Of a DNA stretch of 5,044 nt, positions 1 to 5,044 are shown piece after piece. Location of the stretch: assembly GCA_012842325.1 (NCBI GenBank), contig DUTA01000025.1:1-5044 (forward strand). Direction: 5' to 3'. The notes under the pieces were generated by a model. The model saw nothing but the letters and a program-made list of their open reading frames with translations, was not told where the DNA came from and ran no database searches. Both the position numbers and the translations under genes were made by a program. The stretch is from Bacillota bacterium. GTDB taxonomy: Bacteria; Bacillota; DTU030. How positions within the stretch are numbered: position 1 is the stretch's first letter; every line of letters begins with the position of its first letter.

Positions 1-1
1 C

Positions 2-499
2 CCGGCCCTCCTGCCCCAGGAACACCCCCTGGCCAGGGTGGATGGCGTCTACAATGCCGTCTTGCTTGAGGGCCGGGCCGTGGGGACCCTGATGTTCTAC
101 GGTGCAGGGGCAGGGCAGATGCCGACGGGGAGTGCCGTGGTGGGGGACGTGCTTGCCGCCGCCCGGAATCTGGCGACGGGGGCCCGGGGAATTAACGCCA
201 CGGGTTTTGCCCGGGCAGGGGAAATTGTCCCCATGGAGGAGGTGGAGACCAGGTATTACCTGCGCCTCCGGGTTGCCCCCGAACCGGGGATTATGAAGAT
301 CGTGACCGGCTGCTGCAGCGCCGGCGGGGTGGAGCCGGCTTCCCTGAAGGTGAAGGACTGGGGGGCGGAGAGCGCCCAGTTGCATATCACAACCCAGCGG
401 GCCAGGGAAGGGGCCTTCCGCCGGGTTTTGGCCTCCCTGGTCCGGGAACCCCAGATTTTTACCGTCGAGGTGGCTCTGCCCATTGAGGGGGAAGGGTAA
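2..499 (+). CDS. hom: Homoserine dehydrogenase, C-terminal part (5' end outside window)
   Basis: The enzyme reduces aspartate semialdehyde to homoserine with NAD(P)H in the cytoplasm, the branch point to threonine and methionine. The frame is open from base 2, giving 165 residues before the TAA at 497-499. The visible part begins with the end of the catalytic domain: a conserved HPLARVDGVYNAV segment (residues 8-20), then MFYGAGAGQMPT and SAVVGDV (about residues 31-50), which are hallmark sequences of this family. A C-terminal ACT domain follows (about residues 85-150, starting YYLRLRVAPEPGIM), the usual site of feedback regulation by threonine. Bacterial Hom proteins of this layout are around 430 residues, so roughly the last 40% is seen; the NAD-binding domain and catalytic lysine lie upstream. 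The first in-window start-like codon (GTG at 38) is internal and not a real start. No thrB or thrC follows, so hom ends its transcription unit here or precedes tetR only by read-through. Confidence 0.93.
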   Translation, partial: PALLPQEHPLARVDGVYNAVLLEGRAVGTLMFYGAGAGQMPTGSAVVGDVLAAARNLATGARGINATGFARAGEIVPMEEVETRYYLRLRVAPEPGIMKIVTGCCSAGGVEPASLKVKDWGAESAQLHITTQRAREGAFRRVLASLVREPQIFTVEVALPIEGEG

Positions 500-509
500 G
501 TTGCCGCCT

Positions 510-538
510 GGCCACCGGCAGCTTGACTGCCGGTGGCC
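510..538. promoter_or_regulatory. Perfect 12-bp inverted repeat; candidate TetR operator (or hom 3' hairpin)
   Basis: The left arm GGCCACCGGCAG (510-521) and right arm CTGCCGGTGGCC (527-538) are perfectly complementary around a 5-base centre, CTTGA. The palindrome begins 10 bases after the hom stop. It has no T-run on its 3' side (the sequence continues CTGGAGTTATAATG), so it is a poor intrinsic terminator, although the RNA hairpin would be very stable and could protect the hom 3' end. The -35 box of the downstream promoter lies at its centre and the regulator gene starts 57 bases further on. TetR-family dimers commonly bind palindromes of about this size over their own promoters, so autoregulation is the preferred reading; this is inferred, not shown. 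Confidence 0.6.
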
Positions 539-551
539 CTGGAGTTATAAT
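523..551 (+). promoter_or_regulatory. Sigma-A-type promoter of the tetR gene
   Basis: The -35 box TTGACT (523-528, 5 of 6 consensus) is separated by exactly 17 bases (529-545) from a perfect -10 box TATAAT (546-551). Transcription would start near 557-559 and give a leader of about 38 bases before the ATG at 596. The -35 box starts inside the loop of the inverted repeat and runs into its right arm, so a protein bound to the palindrome would occlude RNA polymerase. Confidence 0.8.
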
Positions 552-595
552 GAAGGCGAACTGACTGCTGGGTCGGATCGGAAGGGGGCGGCGGT

Positions 596-1180
596 ATGGA
601 AGCTACCGGCACCCAGGCAGGCAAGGAAAAACAGATCCTGGCTGCTGCCCGCCGGATTTTTGCCACTACCGGCTATTACCAGGCCCGGGTGGAGGATATC
701 GCCCGGGAAGCGGGGATTGGGAAGGGCACGGTGTACGAGTATTTTACCAGCAAGGAAGAGCTCTACCTGCAAATGCTCCTGGAAATAGCCGACAGTTATG
801 CCAGTGGTTTGGCAGAAGTCATCGGCCGGCCGGGGGATCTCAGGGAGAAACTGCTGGGCATTGGCCGGCACCTGCGGGATTTTTTGCAGGAGCACGGACA
901 GCTGGCCCGGATGTTCCTGCAGGATCCGGGGCCGGTAAACAGGAAGCTCCAGGATCACCTGCTGCAGATACGAAGGGAGACGGTGCAGCAGGTGGAGAAG
1001 CTGCTGGCCGCAGGGGCGGCAGCCGGGCACATGCGCCCGGTGGATACCGGCGTGGCGGCCCGCTTTTTCCTGGGCGGTTTGGCGGGGGTCCTCCTGCCCG
1101 GCCTCATTGAGGAGCTGGCCCCGCCGGAGGCCCTGGCCATGACGGTGGATATCTTTCTCCAGGGAATCGATAGCAGTTAA
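596..1180 (+). CDS. TetR/AcrR-family transcriptional regulator
   Basis: This is a 194-residue cytoplasmic DNA-binding protein, a typical length for TetR-family repressors. The N-terminal helix-turn-helix spans about residues 12-58: ILAAARRIFATTGYYQ (14-29), VEDIAREAGI (32-41) and the recognition region GKGTVYEYFTSKEEL (42-56), all very close to the family consensus. The remainder (about 60-194) is a helical ligand-binding and dimerisation domain with no recognisable ligand signature. The start is ATG at 596, with a purine-rich ribosome site AAGGGGG (582-588) seven bases upstream. The gene has its own promoter and probable operator just upstream. No efflux pump or enzyme operon is adjacent, so the regulon cannot be named; self-regulation is the only target suggested by sequence. 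The last codons and TAA stop (from 1172) lie in the left arm of a repeat element, so the native C-terminus may have been altered slightly. Confidence 0.92.
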   Translation: MEATGTQAGKEKQILAAARRIFATTGYYQARVEDIAREAGIGKGTVYEYFTSKEELYLQMLLEIADSYASGLAEVIGRPGDLREKLLGIGRHLRDFLQEHGQLARMFLQDPGPVNRKLQDHLLQIRRETVQQVEKLLAAGAAAGHMRPVDTGVAARFFLGGLAGVLLPGLIEELAPPEALAMTVDIFLQGIDSS

Positions 1181-1283
1181 CTGTTTACAGTGTATAATTA
1201 ACAGTTGGGCCTGTTCAGGCAGGAAACGGGGGCGGTCGCGGACCGCCTGTTTGTCAATTGTCCACTGTAAGCTGTTAACTGTT
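1172..1283. repeat. MITE-like imperfect inverted-repeat element of about 112 bp
   Basis: The left arm CAGTTAACTGTTTACAGTG (1174-1192) matches the reverse complement of the right arm CACTGTAAGCTGTTAACTG (1263-1281) at 17 of 19 positions. Weaker complementarity continues inward (ATAATTAACA at the left against TGTCAATTGT at the right). The AT-rich arms flank a GC-rich core containing a 7-bp hairpin, GGCGGTC-GCG-GACCGCC (1231-1247), so the whole unit could fold into one long cruciform or RNA stem. The arms differ in base composition from the surrounding genes. There is no transposase, and no clear target-site duplication was found. GTTAACTG-type intergenic repeats are, as far as I recall, common in clostridial genomes, which fits a non-autonomous or palindromic repeat. 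It covers the tetR stop codon and most of the gap to the protease gene. Confidence 0.65.
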
Positions 1284-1284
1284 T

Positions 1285-1305
1285 AAAGGAGTTTTTCCTT
1301 TTTTT
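1285..1305 (+). terminator. Possible weak intrinsic terminator after tetR
   Basis: AAAGGA (1285-1290) and TCCTTT (1296-1301) form a 6-bp AT-rich stem around GTTTT, running into further T residues up to 1305. The stem is weak alone; together with the larger inverted repeat just upstream it could end tetR transcription before the protease gene. This is tentative. Confidence 0.3.
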
Positions 1306-1356
1306 GGAGAAGTTACCTCGTGGGGGAGACGGAGGATATCCAGTGGAGGTAGAAAG

Positions 1357-2736
1357 ATGAAAGGGGCAAGGGGAGCGAAGAAAACAATAGGTGTTCTCCT
1401 GATTTGCCTTTTTCTCCTCGGCTGGCCGGCCGGGAGGGCGGAAGCCCAGGTGGGCGGGGAGCAAGCCCTGGCCCGGCTCCAGGAACTTTTCTACCTGATC
1501 CGGACCAATTATGCCGGGCAGGTGGAGGAGGAAGAACTGTGGGAGGGCGCCTTGAGGGGCATGGTGGAAGCCCTGGGCGATCCCTACTCGACTTACCTCA
1601 GCCGGGAGGAATTGGCCGACTTTACCGCTGATCTGACGGGTACCTTTGGCGGTATCGGTGTTGTTATTACCAATGTCCAGGGAGCAATTGTTGTGGTGTC
1701 CCCCATCCAGGGGACACCGGCGGCCCGCTCCGGCCTCATGACGGGGGACCAGATTGTGGCCGTCGACGGGGTAGATGTACGGGATTTGTCGTCGGACAGA
1801 GTCACAGATATGCTGCGGGGGGAACCGGGCAGCCGGGTGGAACTGACGGTCCGCCGGGGGGCAGAGGAGTTTAAGGTGACTTTGACCAGGGAACTGATCG
1901 AGGTTAACCCGGTGGCGGGGCAGATGCTGCCCGATGGCATCGGCTATATCAGGATCGCCTCCTTTAATGAGCATACGGAGCGCAGGCTCCTGGAGACCCT
2001 GCGGCAGCTGGAGGGGCAGGGGCTGAAGGCGGTTATCCTGGACCTGCGCAACAATCCCGGGGGTTTCTTTTCCCAGGCCCTGGCGGTGCTGCGGCAGTTT
2101 GCCCCCCGGGGGCCCATCCTGCAATTGGTGGAAGGAGATGGGAAAAGCCAGGTCTTCTATTCCTATCAGGACAACAGGCGCTGGCCCCTGGTGATCCTGA
2201 TCAACGGGGGCAGTGCCAGCGCGGCGGAGTTTGTCGCCGCCTCCCTCCGGGAACTGGGTGCGGCGACCCTGGTGGGAACGCCTTCCTTCGGGAAGGGTAC
2301 AGCCCAGGCCATCATTCCCCTCCAGGGCGGCGCGGCGGTGAAGCTGACTTCCTCCCGCTACCTTACCCCCCGGGGGAACCCCATACCCCAGGAGGGCCTG
2401 CAGCCCGATGTGCTGGTCTACCAGGCCACCGGCGGGGGAGAACCCCTCCGGCTGCAGCGGGTCCTTTCCCGGGGTCTGGGAGGCTTGGACGTGGCCCGGC
2501 TCCAGGAGGCCCTGGGGGCCCTGGGTTATTTCCGCGGCCGGGTAGACGGGATCTTTGGCGCCGAAACAGAGGCGGCCGTGCGCTCTTTCCAGGCCGCAAT
2601 GGGGCTGCCGGAAACCGGGGTGGTGGACGGGGAAACGGCCGCGGCCCTGGACCAGCTGCTGAGAAGGACCGGCAGCAGCCGGGATCTCCAGCTGGAACGG
2701 GCTCTCCAGATCTTGCGGGAGAGAATCGGTAATTAA
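1357..2736 (+). CDS. ctpA: S41-family carboxyl-terminal processing protease (CtpA type), secreted
   Basis: This is a 459-residue serine protease that cleaves proteins near their C-termini outside the cytoplasmic membrane. Domains in order: signal peptide (1-30; KK, hydrophobic IGVLLICLFLLGW, AEA cleavage site); helical N-terminal region with the LGDPYSTYLS motif (73-82); PDZ domain (about 94-178, with GIGVVI and the SGLMTGDQIVAVDG motif); S41 core (about 185-355) with LDLRNNPGG (228-236); and a C-terminal PG_binding_1 domain (about 375-435, DVARLQEALGALGYF and DGIFGAETEAAVRSFQ). The catalytic triad is intact by spacing: Ser288 in NGGSASAAEF, then Lys313 25 residues later and Gln317 in FGKGTAQ, as in E. 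coli Tsp. Length and layout match Bacillus CtpA/CtpB, some of which act in wall maintenance or sporulation signalling; which role applies here is unknown. The ATG has GGAGG at 1345-1349, seven bases upstream. No convincing promoter was found, and a strong terminator follows. Confidence 0.93.
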   Translation: MKGARGAKKTIGVLLICLFLLGWPAGRAEAQVGGEQALARLQELFYLIRTNYAGQVEEEELWEGALRGMVEALGDPYSTYLSREELADFTADLTGTFGGIGVVITNVQGAIVVVSPIQGTPAARSGLMTGDQIVAVDGVDVRDLSSDRVTDMLRGEPGSRVELTVRRGAEEFKVTLTRELIEVNPVAGQMLPDGIGYIRIASFNEHTERRLLETLRQLEGQGLKAVILDLRNNPGGFFSQALAVLRQFAPRGPILQLVEGDGKSQVFYSYQDNRRWPLVILINGGSASAAEFVAASLRELGAATLVGTPSFGKGTAQAIIPLQGGAAVKLTSSRYLTPRGNPIPQEGLQPDVLVYQATGGGEPLRLQRVLSRGLGGLDVARLQEALGALGYFRGRVDGIFGAETEAAVRSFQAAMGLPETGVVDGETAAALDQLLRRTGSSRDLQLERALQILRERIGN

Positions 2737-2751
2737 TCTTTTGTCAGTTTG

Positions 2752-2782
2752 CCGGCCGGGGAAAGCCCGGCCCGGTTTTTTT
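2752..2782 (+). terminator. Rho-independent terminator of the protease gene
   Basis: GGCCGGG (2754-2760) pairs with CCCGGCC (2766-2772) around a GAAAG loop. Two more C-G pairs form beyond a single bulged C at 2773 (2752-2753 with 2774-2775), and seven T residues (2776-2782) follow. It sits 15 bases after the ctpA stop. The opposite strand has no T-run after the stem, so it does not obviously serve the convergent gene that ends at 2786. Confidence 0.88.
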
Positions 2783-2785
2783 CCG

Positions 2786-3202
2786 CTATGCCCCTTTGTT
2801 TATCCCATACAGGAGGGTCAGGCGGGTGGCGTGTTCCTGCTCATCCACCATGATGGCAAAGATCCTGTCCCGGATCCCGCTGTTAAAGGTAGATAAATAC
2901 AGGTTCCGGTACTGTTCCACCGCCTTCAATTGGTCCCCTGCTGCCTGCCGCAGGCCTTCCAGATAGGAGGGCAGTTCCGGTGTTTCCACAGGAAAGGTCA
3001 CGGGCGGGCGGCCTGTTAAATCCAAGTAGAGCCGGCTCAAGGTCCGGGCGTGTTCCTCTTCATCTTCCCGGATATGCTGGATGTCTGCCCGGTCCGGGCC
3101 CGGGGCCAAATCCAGCAGGGCCTGGTAATAGGAAGCGGCTTCCAGTTCCTCCTGCAGGGCCTGCTGGAGGTCATGAATGAACTGGTAGTAGTTGCGAAAC
3201 AT
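2786..3202 (-). CDS. Ferritin-like / rubrerythrin-type diiron-fold protein
   Basis: This is a 138-residue, probably cytoplasmic, four-helix-bundle protein without signal or membrane segment. Ferritin-like signatures: helix A E19-x2-A22-x3-Y26 (EELEAASYY), helix B E48-x2-H51 (EDEEEHA), helix C QLKAVEQY (91-98), helix D E121-x2-H124 (VDEQEHA). Such proteins bind a diiron centre and usually serve in peroxide reduction or iron handling in anaerobes. There is no C-terminal rubredoxin domain, so electron transfer would need a partner. Residue 91, at the place equivalent to E19 in the repeated E-x2-A-x3-Y motif, is Gln (codon CAA) instead of Glu; this might weaken one metal site, though nearby E96 could contribute. 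The start ATG (3202) is preceded by AGAAGGGG (complement of 3210-3217), and the TAG stop is at 2786-2788. It is convergent with ctpA and divergent from the SLH gene. The exact substrate is not deducible. Confidence 0.85.
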   Translation of the reverse strand: MFRNYYQFIHDLQQALQEELEAASYYQALLDLAPGPDRADIQHIREDEEEHARTLSRLYLDLTGRPPVTFPVETPELPSYLEGLRQAAGDQLKAVEQYRNLYLSTFNSGIRDRIFAIMVDEQEHATRLTLLYGINKGA

Positions 3203-3217
3203 TTCTTCACCCCTTCT

Positions 3218-3326
3218 GGCAGGTTCTCTTCAATCCCATGGCTGCCCCTCTCCTGTTTTAAAGATAAAAGCTTTTTTGGGAACTTATCCCGGCAGCCGGG
3301 CGTCTATAAGAGAAAAGGAACCTGCC
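3218..3326 (-). promoter_or_regulatory. Possible folded 5' leader of the ferritin-like gene
   Basis: The + strand GGCAGGTTCTCTT (3218-3230) is complementary to AAGAG (3308-3312) plus AACCTGCC (3319-3326), giving 13 pairs with a single 6-base bulge (3313-3318). In the minus-strand transcript this would enclose about 77 bases and end directly beside the ribosome site (3210-3217). Inside it lie a CCCGGC/GCCGGG hairpin (3288-3300) and a competing GGGA/TCCC hairpin (3278-3290). It matches no riboswitch class I can recognise and could be chance. It would be transcribed only if the promoter lies beyond 3326. Confidence 0.3.
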
Positions 3327-3470
3327 TGATTTTGCCAGCCGCCGGCGCGGGGAGGCTTTTTCCCCCTTCCTTTACATACTATGCGGGGCGGGGAGCTTCG
3401 TGTTCACCCTGCGGGGGAAAGGGCGGCCGGCATTTGGCTCCGGGAAAATTGTCGGCCCGGCAGGAATTTG

Positions 3471-3529
3471 TTTCTCCAGAGAGAAAATCTCCCTGGAAAG
3501 GTCAAATTTTACAGGAGATCTTAAGGAGG
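3471..3529 (+). promoter_or_regulatory. Tandem hairpins abutting the SLH-gene ribosome site
   Basis: TTTCTC (3471-3476) pairs with GAGAAA (3481-3486) over a CAGA loop. Directly adjacent, ATCTCC-c-TG (3487-3495) pairs with CAGGAGAT (3512-3519) with one bulged C. The second stem ends three bases before the strong Shine-Dalgarno AAGGAGG (3523-3529). TCTCC at 3473-3477 could pair alternatively with GGAGA (3514-3518), and either CTCC run could pair with the Shine-Dalgarno itself, so mutually exclusive folds that expose or hide the ribosome site are possible. The function is inferred. Confidence 0.35.
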
Positions 3530-3538
3530 CTGATAAGA

Positions 3539-5044
3539 GTGGGTGGTGGGAGAAGGGTCCTGATCTGGTGCCTGGTCTTGGCGCTCCTCCTGGGTAGCGG
3601 CGGAGGGGTGCTGGCGGCGCCGAAATTCTCCGATATGGAAGGTCACTGGGCCCAGGAAGCGGTGGAAAAACTGGCGGAAATGGGACTGTTGCAGGGTTAC
3701 GGTGATGGGACCTTTCGACCCCAGAACCCCATCACCCGGGGGCAGTTCGTCAGGCTGCTGGTGGTAGCTGCCGGGATACCCCAGGAGGTGAAGTATCCCC
3801 CGACCTTCAGTGATGTAGGTATAACGGATCCCCTGTACAGCTACGTGGAAGCGGCGGCCCGGGCCGGCATTGTCAGCGGGGACGGCGGCCGGTTTCTGCC
3901 CAACCAGTTCCTCAACCGGGAACAGCTGGCGGTGATGGTCATCAAGGCCCTGGGCGAGGAAAAAAAGGAAGTATCGGCCAGTGTCCTGGCTTCCTTCAGC
4001 GATGCCAGCAGCATCAGCAGCTGGGCCCTCAGCGCCGTGGCCAGGGCGGTGGAACTGGGGATCTTGCGGGGACGGGACGGCCGCTTTGACCCCAAGGCTA
4101 TCACCACCAGGGCGGAGGCGGCCGCGGTGATCTGGAATATCTGGCTCAAAGAGCGGGGGGAGGAACCACAAACCGGCCCGGAGGAGGAACCCCTCCCCGA
4201 CACGGAGGACAGAGACAGGGGTACCACCGGTGATTCCCTGGCGGTTATCTCACCCACCAAGTTGGAGCTTACCTTCAGCCGCCCTGTGGATACCAAAGCC
4301 CTGAAGCCGGGCCAGACGGGCAATTTCACTCTGCTGGAGCGGAATACGGCTTTTTCCCCGGGGCCTGTGCAGAAGGTGGACGCCCTCAGCAACACCCAGG
4401 TGATTCTGACGGTGCCGGAGCTCTACCGGGACCGGGAATATACCCTCCTGGTCCGGGATGTCCGTACCCCTGCAGGCCTGCGCCTCAGCAGTGAACCCCT
4501 GGCCTTCCACTTTAAAGTGGATGTGGGGCGGGAGACACCCAAATACACCTGGAGCGACTTCCCCCCGGAAATCACAGGGGTGAGGCATCTTTCCGGCCCG
4601 GCCGACAAAGTGGAGGTCCTGTTCTCCAGCCGGGTGAAACCGGAAACGGCGGAAAGAACGAGGAATTACGAGATCACCCTGGCGGAGGATCTGAGCCGGA
4701 AAATAGATATTGAGAAGGCCACCCTGGAAGAGGACGGCATGACCGTTACCCTGACCCTGGGGGAAGTGCTGCATTATGATGAAGGGTACCGGCTTTTCGT
4801 CAGTGGTGTCGAGGACTACAACGGGCGGAAGATGGTGCCCCAGGCCGAATACTTCCGGCTGGGCACGGCAGCCGATGAAGACCGGGGAGACAGGATAAGC
4901 ATTCGCACCCTTTCGGCCCGGGAAATTGAAATTGTCTTTCCCCAGCGGGTCCGCAACCAGTTCCAGCCGTCCAATTACGGGGTAGTGGAGGTTTCCACCG
5001 GGGCCGTCCTGCCCGTGGCCGCGGTGGAGGAGGGAAGCCGAGCC
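3539..5044 (+). CDS. S-layer-type surface protein: three SLH domains plus Ig-like (SbsA-type) domains, 3' end outside window
   Basis: The frame is open for 502 residues to the window edge with no stop. The start is GTG at 3539, nine bases after AAGGAGG; no ATG occurs before residue 33, which is already inside the first SLH domain, so GTG is well supported. Signal peptide: residues 1-27 (RR, hydrophobic VLIWCLVLALLLG, VLA-A cleavage). SLH domains: about 28-80 (FSDMEGHWAQEAVEKL, ITRGQ), 88-139 (FSDV, LNREQ) and 151-203 (FSDA, TTRAE). SLH triplets bind pyruvylated secondary wall polymer and anchor proteins to the cell surface. An acidic Glu/Asp/Pro linker (204-232) follows, then Ig-like domains at about 234-328, 342-442 and a cut one from about 451. 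The NYEIT and SNYGV segments and the repeated beta-rich pattern resemble SbsA Ig-like/Big_5 modules. It is probably an S-layer structural protein or a large surface adhesin; the missing C-terminus could add an enzymatic domain. Confidence 0.92.
   Translation, partial: MGGGRRVLIWCLVLALLLGSGGGVLAAPKFSDMEGHWAQEAVEKLAEMGLLQGYGDGTFRPQNPITRGQFVRLLVVAAGIPQEVKYPPTFSDVGITDPLYSYVEAAARAGIVSGDGGRFLPNQFLNREQLAVMVIKALGEEKKEVSASVLASFSDASSISSWALSAVARAVELGILRGRDGRFDPKAITTRAEAAAVIWNIWLKERGEEPQTGPEEEPLPDTEDRDRGTTGDSLAVISPTKLELTFSRPVDTKALKPGQTGNFTLLERNTAFSPGPVQKVDALSNTQVILTVPELYRDREYTLLVRDVRTPAGLRLSSEPLAFHFKVDVGRETPKYTWSDFPPEITGVRHLSGPADKVEVLFSSRVKPETAERTRNYEITLAEDLSRKIDIEKATLEEDGMTVTLTLGEVLHYDEGYRLFVSGVEDYNGRKMVPQAEYFRLGTAADEDRGDRISIRTLSAREIEIVFPQRVRNQFQPSNYGVVEVSTGAVLPVAAVEEGSRA

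Larger units (their letters stand above)
3203..3538. other. Divergent intergenic region (336 bp) between ferritin-like and SLH genes
   Basis: No ORF with coding character was found on either strand. It must hold the promoters of both divergent genes, but no -35/-10 pair with good spacing was found for either; TATAAG (3305-3310) and TACTAT (3377-3382) are isolated -10-like hexamers without partners. It also holds a palindrome CCCGGCAGCCGGG (3288-3300), an AAAAGCTTTT palindrome (3266-3275) and the two leader structures listed separately. Alternative sigma factors could explain the lack of sigma-A boxes, but this is a guess. Confidence 0.6.

Noticed and set aside
545..1030. 161-residue minus-strand open frame opposite tetR
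   Set aside because: It is a shadow of the TetR coding sequence; the plus frame has a clear helix-turn-helix, ribosome site and promoter.
1193..1198. TATAAT hexamer in the inverted-repeat left arm as a promoter for ctpA
   Set aside because: No -35-like hexamer lies 16-18 bases upstream, and it is not a proper extended -10 (TG is directly adjacent rather than one base away).
1198..2124. 308-residue minus-strand open frame opposite the protease gene
   Set aside because: It is antisense to a protease with clear signal peptide, PDZ and catalytic motifs. Its own translation is Pro/Gln/His-rich without domain signatures, as expected for a shadow frame in GC-rich DNA, and its C-terminal end is translated from the inverted repeat.
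3349..3365. GGGGA/TCCCC hairpin with T-run as a terminator
   Set aside because: It has only five pairs with the T residues inside the loop, and there is no plus-strand gene upstream that needs ending here.
3375..3382. CATACTAT as a sporulation sigma-E or sigma-K -10 element for the SLH gene
   Set aside because: The -10 resemblance is fair, but no matching -35 element occurs at the required distance, and the SLH start is about 155 bases downstream.
3521..4774. Overlapping minus-strand open frames of 174-216 residues opposite the SLH gene
   Set aside because: They lie antisense to a continuous frame with SLH motifs and have low-complexity composition and no recognisable domains.
1..5044. A new multi-gene system (defence, mobile or biosynthetic)
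   Set aside because: The genes belong to recognised families, lie in separate transcription units on both strands, and show no shared motif, transposase, integrase, CRISPR or toxin-antitoxin pattern.

Overview
The window looks like chromosomal DNA from a GC-rich, Gram-positive-type Clostridia bacterium, of the thermophilic or anaerobic Moorella/Desulfotomaculum-like kind. The basis is the GC-rich codon use, strong Shine-Dalgarno sequences (AAGGAGG, GGAGG), SLH-type surface anchoring, a CtpA with a C-terminal peptidoglycan-binding domain, and an intergenic repeat of the AGTTAACTG type. The genus cannot be fixed from this sequence alone.

Layout. (1) Positions 2-499 (+) hold the 3' end of a homoserine dehydrogenase gene: the end of the catalytic domain and a C-terminal ACT domain. 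(2) Positions 510-551 hold a perfect 12-bp inverted repeat whose loop carries the -35 box of a near-consensus sigma-A promoter. It lies just upstream of a TetR-family regulator gene (596-1180, +) and is a plausible autoregulatory operator. (3) Positions 1172-1283 form a MITE-like imperfect inverted repeat that also supplies the tetR stop codon. (4) Positions 1357-2736 (+) encode a secreted S41 carboxyl-terminal processing protease (PDZ, Ser-Lys-Gln protease core, peptidoglycan-binding domain), followed by a strong intrinsic terminator at 2752-2782. (5) Positions 2786-3202 (-) encode a small ferritin-like/rubrerythrin-type four-helix protein convergent with the protease. (6) Positions 3203-3538 are non-coding and carry the leaders of two divergent genes, each with potential RNA structure. 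(7) Positions 3539-5044 (+) are an open frame that runs off the window: an S-layer-type protein with a signal peptide, three SLH domains, an acidic linker and at least two, probably three, Ig-like (SbsA-type) domains. It starts at GTG and has no stop in the window.

How the genes relate. There is no sign of one multi-gene system. Hom is amino-acid biosynthesis (threonine/methionine branch), and tetR appears to be its own transcription unit. The protease and the SLH protein both act outside the membrane at the cell wall, and the ferritin-like protein probably concerns iron or oxidative stress. No mobile-element transposase, CRISPR array, tRNA, rRNA or defence system is visible. The points most worth a second look are the promoter inside the palindrome, the inverted-repeat element at the tetR 3' end, a Gln where a metal-ligand Glu is expected in the ferritin-like protein, and the structured leaders in the divergent intergenic region.
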